A DNA stretch of 5,153 nt from an uncultured Oscillospiraceae bacterium (lineage in GTDB: Bacteria > Bacillota > Clostridia > Oscillospirales > Oscillospiraceae). The stretch is from positions 1 through 5,153 of the forward strand of contig CAJUOA010000163.1 in the NCBI GenBank assembly GCA_910587785.1, in the 5' to 3' direction. Numbering within the stretch: the stretch's first letter is position 1; each line of letters opens with the position of its first letter. The notes under the pieces are model-generated. The model worked only from the letters and a program-made list of their open reading frames with translations. It was not told the DNA's origin and did no database searches. The position numbers were made by a program, and so were the translations under genes. Below are positions 1-5,153 of the stretch, in pieces.

Positions 1-3000
1 CGGGAGCCGGGAGCAGTGGACAGCCTTTCTGACCACTGCGGCCCGGCTCTACAAATACCCCTACAACGAGCAGCTGATGATCTACAAGCAGCGCCCGGAC
101 GCCACGGCGTGTGCGGAGTACGACCTGTGGAACAAGACCATGCGCCGCTATGTGCGCCGGGGTTCCAAGGGCATCGCGCTGGTGGACAATTCGGGCAGCC
201 GCCCGAAACTGCGCTATGTGTTCGATGTGTCGGACACGGGGGAGCGGGACAACTCCCGCCCGGTCAACCTCTGGACGATGAAAGACGAGTATGTCCCCGC
301 CGTGCAGGACGCGCTGGAGCGGGCCTACGGCGTGGGAGCCGGGGCGGGGCTGGAGGAGCAGATCGAAAAAATCTCCAGCCGCCTCGCTTCGGAATATTGG
401 GACGAGAACAAGGAGGCCATCCTCGGCATCGTTGACGATTCCTTTCTTTACGGGTATGATGAGTTCAACGTAGAGGTTTCCTTTCGGAGGGCGGCGGAAA
501 CGAGCATCAAATATATGCTCTACTCCCGCTGTGTGGAGGACCCGGAGAGCTACTTTGAGCCGGAAGATTTCATGGATGTCTTTGACTTCAACACCCAGGC
601 GGCATCCAATGTGCTGGGTACGGCGGTCAGCGAGGTATCCTCCCAGGTGTTCCGCGAGGTGGAGCGGGCCATCCGAACCTACGAGAGGGCAAAACAGGTT
701 GAGCAGACTGAGGAAAGGAGCGGTAAACATGGCAGAACTGACTTACACGAGGAGCGGGGACTTCCTGATCCCCGACATCCGGCTGGAGGAGACGGAGGAC
801 CGGCCTCTGGGCAGGTACGGCAGGATGAGGCGGATGTACCTGGAGGAGAACAACAGGCTCCTCTACAACCACCTGACCCTGACCGGGAAACTGTTCCCGC
901 ACCTGTGGGAGGTACAGGAGGCGGCGGACGCCCGGATGGAGCAGATCATGGACGGGCTGCTGAAAGCGGACCCGGCGCCGGACAAGAAAACCCGGCAGAT
1001 GGACTGGGTGCGGCACATGAACGCGCTGAAAGCACAGGCGGAGGAGATCGTGGTGGCGGAGCTTATCAACAGCTGACGCTGGAGGGGATGTTTCCCTCCG
1101 AGATGGAGCAGATCACATTCATCGACCAGCAGGGGTCGGGCGAAAAGCCCGGCCCTTTTGCTATGCCCAAAGAAGAAAAGCAGTCCATTTCCGATGACGA
1201 GATCGACCGTCTCCTGCGCCACGGCTCCGGCCATCACGACAACAAGCTCCGCATCGCCGTCCTCTATGCCGGGGACAGCACCCCCGCAGACCGTGCCGAG
1301 TACCTGAAAAACGAGCATGGGACGGACGGCGGGCACAGCTGGCAGTTCTCTGACGGCACCCACGGCAATATCCAGTACCGCCCCCAGGGGCTGGTGATCC
1401 GCAACGCCGACCAGGGGACGGAAGTCCGCCTGCGCTGGTCCGAGGTGGAGCGGAGGATCGGGGAATTGGTGGCGGGTGGCCGCTATCTGGGCGAGTCGGA
1501 GAACGCACAGTATGCCGATATGGAGCGGGACTACGCCGCTTTCGGCGGCATCCCCCTCCCCGCGCCGGGACACAGCTTCCCGTCCACCCCGGAGGACATC
1601 TACGAGCGGTATTTCCCCGTCATCGCGGACACCCTCCTGGAGGACACGGCGTTTCGGAACGCCTGCCGCAACAATGACCGGGAGACCGCCACGATGGAGG
1701 GGCTGCGGGCCATCGACCGGGCGGCGCTCACGATACAGGACACCGCCTTTATGCGCCTGTACTTCGATGCCCCGGAATACCATGACCGTTTCCGTCAGGA
1801 GCTTCTTGACCGGGTTTATGGGATGCTGGAGGCTGCGCCGGAGATGACCGCCGAGGCGTCGCGGGAGCATAAGATGCTGGCACAGGCGGCACAGCTGGCG
1901 GAGGCGGGCGACCTTGCCGCCCCGGAACGGTTCACCCTCATTGAGACCGAGGGCGGATATGCTGTCTGGGATGACATCCGGGCAGAGATCTATGTGGACC
2001 CGGAGGGCGTTTCCGAGGAGTTCACCAGCGAGTGGCAGGCCGAGGATTATCTGGCGCAGGTCAGGAAAGAGGCGGCGGAACGGGACGCCGCAGACTGGCT
2101 GGCGGTGGAGCGGGCCAAGCTGCCGCCGTTGGAATACGCCATCGGGGACTGGTTCACAGTCTACTCCGAGGGCGCCGCCAAGGAGATCGTCCTGACCAAC
2201 ATCACGGACGATGATGTTTTCTATGTCTATGCCGATGAGCCGGGACAGGACCGGGTGTTCATGGACAGGGGGATGTTCGAGCATGGCCTGCGGAGCGGAC
2301 AAATCCGGGACGCACAGCCGAAAGAGGCCGTCCAGACCGTTGCCAGCTATCGGAACGGCGAGGAGGCCATCGTCATCCAGCAGTACCCCAACGGGCAGTT
2401 CTACAACCACTACGGGTTCAATGAGCAGAGCCGCTTTGCCGTGGCAACGGCTGGCGGCTTTGCCTCTTTTGAGGAGGCGGAGGCGGCGCTCCGTTCCCAC
2501 CGCCCCCAGGCGGAGCGGGTCATGGAGGGTCCGGAGGAAGTCCATGCGGAGCCTGTTCCCGGTACAGAACCGGGGCAAATGCCGGAGAGCGAAACCCCGG
2601 AAACGCCGGAGGGAGTAACTGCCCCTCCCGTCCCTGAAACGGGGAGCGAAAGCGTTACAGAGCTGGAGGAAGAACCCCGCTTTTCTATCATTATGACCAG
2701 CGATGCTTTCCCCGACCCGGAGGACGCTTTTGCCATCTGGGATTCCTCCGTTGACGATTACTACACGGTCAAGAACGGGGTGTTTGAGGATGTCGTGACT
2801 TTCCCGGATGAGGAGGCGGCACAGGCATACCTGGAACAGCTGGAGGAGAAATATGCGGAACGCCCCGCCCCGAAAGGGCCGGCCTATCAGGTAGGCGATA
2901 CCGTCTATCTGGATGACACCGCCTTTATCGTGGAGGAGATCGGTCTGTTCGATGTCCAGCTCCGCGACCCTGCGCTGGCCTACCCTGTTTTCCGTTCCGA

Positions 3001-5153
3001 GAGCAAGGAGCGGCTGGAAAGCCTCCTGCGGAGGGATGACCGCAACGCCAAATATCTGCCTGATGACAAGTCCGTAGAGGAAGAAAACCCCTTTGCGGAT
3101 GTGGACAAATGGGCGGCGGACTACCAGAGCCAGACGGAAACAGCTATTGCCGCGCTGGAGCCTGACCAGAGGCGCATTGTGGACGCCATGCAGACGGCGG
3201 GGTTTTTCTATGACCCCCTTGCCGCCACCACGCCGGACCCCATTATCTTCCGTTCGGGGGAACTGCTGGGCGGCTATCCCCTCTCTCTCAAAACATGGGA
3301 CGAGGCGTATGCGTTCATTGACGGGGCCGAACTGAAAGACACCCCCGGACTGCGGGAGCAGGTACAGGCAGTCCTCCACCCGGATGCAACTTGGGCGCAA
3401 AACGCGCACAAGTTAGATGCCGAGCCAGCTTCGGCGCAAGCTGCACCGAAGTCCGAGCCGGAAGTCACCACGACCACCGAGACCGTCTACCCCGGCGAAA
3501 AGAACGGCCTGCCCTTTGATGTGGTGGTGGAAAAACTGCACTTCGGAGAGCCGGAACACAGCCAGCCGGAACAGGCGGCACAGCCCGCCGCCCGCAACTT
3601 CCGTATCACGGACGACCATCTGGGTGAGGGCGGGCCAAAGGCGAAGTTCCGGGCCAATATGGACGCCATCACCCTCCTGCACGAATTGGAGTTTGACGGC
3701 AGGGACGCCACGCCGGAGGAACAGGAGATCCTTTCCCGGTATGTGGGCTGGGGCGGCCTTGCGGATGCCTTTGACGAGAAAAAGGACAGCTGGGCAGGCG
3801 AGTTCAGGGAACTGTACGCCGCCCTCTCCCCGGAGGAGTACGCCGCCGCCAGGGCCTCCACCCTGAACGCCCACTTTACCAGCCCCGCCGTCATCAAGGC
3901 CATCTATGACGCCGTAGGCCGGATGGGGTTCCAGACCGGGAACATCCTGGAACCCAGCATGGGCGTGGGCAACTTCTTCGGCCTGCTCCCGGAGGCCATG
4001 CAGGGCAGCCGCCTCTATGGTGTGGAGCTGGACTCCGTCACCGGGCGCATCGCCCAAAAGCTCTACCCGGAGGCGGACATCAAGGTGGCGGGGTTCCAGA
4101 CCACTGACCGGCGGGACTTCTTTGACCTCTGCGTGGGCAACGTCCCCTTTGGGGATTACAAGGTCAACGACAAGGCATATAACAAGCTGGGCTTTTCCAT
4201 CCACAACTATTTCTTTGCCAAGGCATTGGACCAAGTGCGTCCGGGCGGCGTGGTGGCGCTCGTCACCAGCCGCTACACGATGGACGCCAAAAGCCCCGAC
4301 GCCCGGAAATATATCGCACAAAGGGCGGAGCTGCTGGGCGCGGTCCGCCTGCCCAACAACGCTTTCAAGGCCAACGCCGGGACGGAGGTCGTCTCGGACA
4401 TCCTGTTCCTGCAAAAGCGGGACCGCCCCATCGACATTGAGCCGGACTGGGTACACCTGGGGCTGACGGACAGCGGCCTTTCCATCAACAGCTACTTTGT
4501 TGACCACCCGGAGATGGTGCTGGGCGAGCTGACCACCGAAAGCACACAGTACGGGCGGGAGGAGTGTACCGTTGCCCCCATCCCCGGCGCGGACCTCTCG
4601 GAACAGCTCCGGGAGGCCGTCTCCCATATCCACGGCAGCTACCAGGCGGTGGAGCGGGACGAGGAGGATATAGCGGACGCCAGCCAGGAAAAGGGCTGGC
4701 TGCCCGCCGACCCGGATGTGAAGAACCTCTCCTATACCCTTGTGGACGGGGAGGTGTATTACCGGGAGAACAGCATGATGAAGCCCGTGGAGTTAAGCCC
4801 CACCGCCAAGGGGCGCGTTGCCGGGATGATCGGCCTGCGGGAGATCGTGAACGACCTGATCGAGTACCAGCTGGAGGACTTCCCGGACGAGGACATCCGG
4901 GCGAAACAGGCGGAGCTGAGCGCCGCCTATGACGCCTTTTACGCCAAGTACGGCACGATCAATTCCAGCGCCAACGCCAGGGTGTTTGACGAGGACTCCT
5001 ACTACCTCCTCTGTTCGCTGGAGAACATCGGCGAGGACGGGCAGCTGGAGAGCAAAGCGGATATGTTCACCAAGCGCACCATCCGCCCGGAGCGGCACAT
5101 CACCAGCGTGGACACGCCCAGCGAGGCGCTGGCGGTCTCCATCGGGGAGCGCG
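1..5153 (+). CDS. Giant ICE-encoded ArdC-like / N6-DNA-methylase (probably helicase) fusion protein, partial at both ends
   Basis: One frame (codons from base 2) stays open for about 1,717 codons. Visible in order, in window residues: ArdC-like domain (1-83, with IYKQRPDATACAEYDLW), helical segment (about 84-235), Gly/Pro-rich linker (about 240-357) overlapping tnpV, conserved accessory domain (396-496, ISDDEIDRLLRHGSG...), helical domain (about 513-620), duplicated small modules (644-1015), further module (about 1031-1128), linker, methylase (about 1201-1477) with ILEPSMGVGNFFG at 1315 and NVPFG at 1380, then a conserved post-methylase region. I recognise this architecture from clostridial integrative elements, where an SNF2/DEAD helicase normally follows and total length is about 2,500-3,000 residues. 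Probably only about 20-30 N-terminal residues are missing. The likely cytoplasmic role is protecting or processing element DNA during conjugation; this is inferred, since family members are largely uncharacterised. No signal peptide or membrane segment was noticed. Family assignment is firm, function is not. Confidence 0.9.
2..250 (+). other. Domain: ArdC-like N-terminal region of the giant protein
   Basis: Window residues 1-83 show the ArdC-type pattern: REQWTAFL, then YKYPYNEQLMIYKQRPDATA, an aromatic-anchored LWNKTMRRYVRRGSKGIALV, and a short beta segment (PKLRYVFDVSDT). ArdC N-terminal domains bind single-stranded DNA and are tied to antirestriction during plasmid transfer. That is known of the family and is inferred here. 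The true N-terminus lies just upstream of the window. Confidence 0.7.
711..720 (+). promoter_or_regulatory. Ribosome binding site of tnpV
   Basis: AGGAAAGGAG ends eight bases before the ATG at 729, a near-ideal Shine-Dalgarno and spacing. It lies inside the coding frame of the giant protein, in the segment encoding EERSGKH. It decides the tnpV start at 729 over the upstream in-frame ATG at 531. Confidence 0.8.
719..1072 (+). other. Low-complexity linker of the giant protein, translated out of register from tnpV
   Basis: In the giant frame this stretch reads GRTDLHEERGLPDPRHPAGG and onward as Gly, Pro, Arg, Glu, Ala and Asp with no hydrophobic core. Codon use changes abruptly to GGA, CGA, CAT and CCT, and it holds two of only four TTA/CTA/TCA codons seen in the frame (TTA 743, CTA 863). 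The normal codon pattern is in the tnpV register instead. I recall similar 'DLHEERRL.D.R' linkers in homologous ICE proteins, so the read-through is probably a conserved trait rather than an accident of this copy. Confidence 0.75.
729..1076 (+). CDS. tnpV: TnpV family transposon-encoded protein, complete and nested inside the large frame
   Basis: A 115-residue protein begins MAELTYTRSGDFLIPDI, continues with the family hallmarks LGRYGRMRRMYLEENN (about residues 27-42) and LTGKLFPHLWEV (about 51-62), and ends with MDWVRHMNALKAQAEEIVVA (about 92-111). These match my recollection of the TnpV family (first named in the Tn4451 group of clostridial mobilisable transposons), whose members are about 110-125 residues, so it appears full length. 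The ATG at 729 is chosen because AAGGAG lies eight bases upstream and because family proteins start at this point; the frame is open back to 531, but that extension looks like a shadow. The gene lies wholly inside the giant coding frame in the +1 register. It uses the window's preferred GC-ending codons, has no TTA, CTA or TCA, and ends at TGA 1074-1076. Biochemical function is unknown; a helical, nucleic-acid-associated role is only a guess. Confidence 0.88.
   Translation: MAELTYTRSGDFLIPDIRLEETEDRPLGRYGRMRRMYLEENNRLLYNHLTLTGKLFPHLWEVQEAADARMEQIMDGLLKADPAPDKKTRQMDWVRHMNALKAQAEEIVVAELINS
1081..1099 (+). other. Hairpin just after the tnpV stop
   Basis: GGAGGGGA (1081-1088) pairs with TTCCCTCC (1092-1099) around a three-base loop, eight base pairs including one G-T wobble. 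It starts four bases after the tnpV stop and has no T-run, so it is not an intrinsic terminator by itself. It would sequester a GGAGG sequence and the in-frame ATG at 1088 of the giant frame. A functional role is inferred only. Confidence 0.45.
1131..1159 (+). terminator. Intrinsic-terminator-like hairpin downstream of tnpV, inside the giant coding frame
   Basis: GGGTCGGGC (1133-1141) pairs with GCCCGGCCC (1147-1155), nine pairs with a single T-G wobble, around a GAAAA loop, followed directly by TTTT (1156-1159). It lies 54 bases past the tnpV stop. The shape is that of a Rho-independent terminator, but the T-run is short and then broken by GCTATG. It must be at least partly read through if the giant gene is expressed as one transcript. 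Confidence 0.45.
1931..2305 (+). repeat. Internal protein repeat, copy 1 (module A1 + B1)
   Basis: Module A1 (1931-2080) reads FTLIETEGGYAVWDDIRAEI then a Gly turn and QAEDYLAQV. Module B1 (2135-2305) starts YAIGDWFTVYS and ends MFEHGLRSGQI. The pair resembles a second pair at 2678-3046 (FAIWD...AAQAYLEQL, then YQVGDTVYL). Similarity is at protein level and distant. B-type modules begin with a Y-x-[IV]-G-D strand that resembles small beta-barrel folds; the fold is inferred. Confidence 0.5.
2360..2506 (+). repeat. Internal protein repeat, degenerate module A2
   Basis: EEAIVIQQYPNGQFYNHYGF followed by FASFEEAEAALRSHRP has the same outline as modules A1 and A3: a short beta pair, a turn, and a closing helix with the pattern F-x-x-x-E-E-A-x-x-x-L. 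The WD pair is missing. It is followed by a Pro/Glu/Thr-rich linker (2507-2677). The match is weaker than A1 with A3. Confidence 0.35.
2678..3046 (+). repeat. Internal protein repeat, copy 2 (module A3 + B2)
   Basis: Module A3 (2678-2866) contains AFAIWDSSVDDYYTV and FPDEEAAQAYLEQLEEKYA. Module B2 (2885-3046) starts YQVGDTVYLDDTAFIVEEIG and ends LESLLRRDDRN. The order and the spacing of about 20-55 bases between modules are like copy 1, pointing to an old duplication within the giant protein. I recall the B2-type 'VGDTVYL...IGLFDVQLRDP' segment from homologous ICE proteins, with no known function. Confidence 0.5.
3388..3451 (+). repeat. Two adjacent imperfect inverted repeats in an interdomain linker
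   Basis: First hairpin: AACTTGGGCGC (3388-3398) with GCGCACAAGTT (3404-3414), 10 of 11 pairs, five-base loop. Second: CTTCGGCGC (3429-3437) with GCACCGAAG (3443-3451), 8 of 9 pairs, five-base loop. They encode an Ala/Gln-rich linker (ATWAQNAHKLDAEPASAQAAPKS), and codon choice here is unlike the flanks (TTA, GCA, CCA, CAA, GCT). No T-run follows, so they are not terminators. Confidence 0.6.
3602..4430 (+). other. Domain: class I SAM-dependent N6-adenine DNA methylase-like
   Basis: Window residues about 1201-1477. YVGWGGLADAF (about 1247) and HFTSPAVIKAIYDAV (about 1291) precede the SAM-binding motif I, ILEPSMGVGNFFG (1315-1327). The acidic strand-2 residue is in GVELD (1340-1344). The catalytic motif IV position reads VGNVPFGDYKV, with Asn at 1380, where typical N6-adenine methylases have [DN]PP[YF]. 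PGGVVALVTSRYTMD then fits the strand and helix after motif IV. Overall order matches gamma-class, target-domain-C-terminal enzymes of the kind fused to helicases in mobile-element antirestriction proteins (for example phage P1 DarB). Activity on DNA is plausible but not shown. Confidence 0.82.

Noticed and set aside
16..435. A 139-codon + frame at the window start
   Set aside because: Low-complexity Gly/Arg/Pro product overlapping the recognisable ArdC-like frame; typical shadow of GC-rich coding DNA.
531..728. Upstream extension of tnpV to ATG 531
   Set aside because: The extension is Arg/Ser-rich shadow sequence over the giant frame. The Shine-Dalgarno at 711-720 and the family N-terminus support ATG 729.
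719..1072. A frameshift error joining two genes across tnpV
   Set aside because: The giant frame is in the same register on both sides of tnpV with no stop, so no frameshift is needed. Recalled homologues have similar linkers.
863..3409. An 848-codon open frame on the minus strand
   Set aside because: It is in exact codon register with the giant + frame, so it stays open only because TTA, CTA and TCA codons are avoided there. Its translation has no recognisable domain.
3413..4633. A 406-codon open frame on the minus strand
   Set aside because: Same in-register effect opposite the methylase domain; it ends exactly at the TTA codon 3413. The sense strand carries clear methylase motifs.
4564..4932. 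A 122-codon + frame in the post-methylase region
   Set aside because: Pro/Gly/Arg-rich product with no family resemblance, lying over a conserved part of the giant frame.

Overview
The window looks like the inside of an integrative and conjugative or mobilisable element from a GC-rich, gut-type Clostridia (Oscillospiraceae or Lachnospiraceae-like Firmicutes). This rests on two recognisable families. One is the giant ArdC-like/N6-DNA-methylase(/helicase) protein of clostridial ICEs. The other is a TnpV-family protein. Strong GC preference at third codon positions fits the same group. The host assignment is inference; no rRNA, tRNA or integrase is present to confirm it.

Layout: one reading frame on the + strand (codons starting at positions 2, 5, 8 ...) is open from the first base to the last, about 1,717 codons with neither start nor stop in view. 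It begins with an ArdC-like N-terminal domain (about 2-250) and a helical segment (about 250-706). Next comes a Gly/Pro/Arg/Glu-rich low-complexity stretch (about 719-1072), then a conserved accessory domain (about 1187-1489) and another helical domain (about 1540-1850). A row of small accessory modules follows, with a visible internal duplication (about 1931-3046), and then a further module (about 3092-3385). A linker made of two imperfect hairpins (3388-3451) leads to a class I SAM-dependent N6-adenine methylase-like domain (about 3602-4430) and a conserved post-methylase region that runs off the end. In relatives I recall, an SNF2/DEAD-type helicase follows; it would lie outside this window.

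The low-complexity stretch is explained by a second gene. A complete 115-residue tnpV (729-1076) with a good Shine-Dalgarno lies entirely inside the large frame, in the +1 register. Codon choice in the overlap follows tnpV, so the large protein's linker there reads like a by-product of tnpV. A hairpin sits just after the tnpV stop, and a terminator-shaped hairpin with a T-run lies about 55 bases past the stop, both inside the large frame. The result resembles a small expression cassette nested in a giant gene.

Functionally, the giant protein is most plausibly a DNA-protection or antirestriction factor, or a DNA-processing factor, for the mobile element during transfer. TnpV has no established biochemical role. 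No CRISPR array, tRNA, rRNA, insertion-sequence ends or attachment site could be seen. There is no gene-free stretch in the window.
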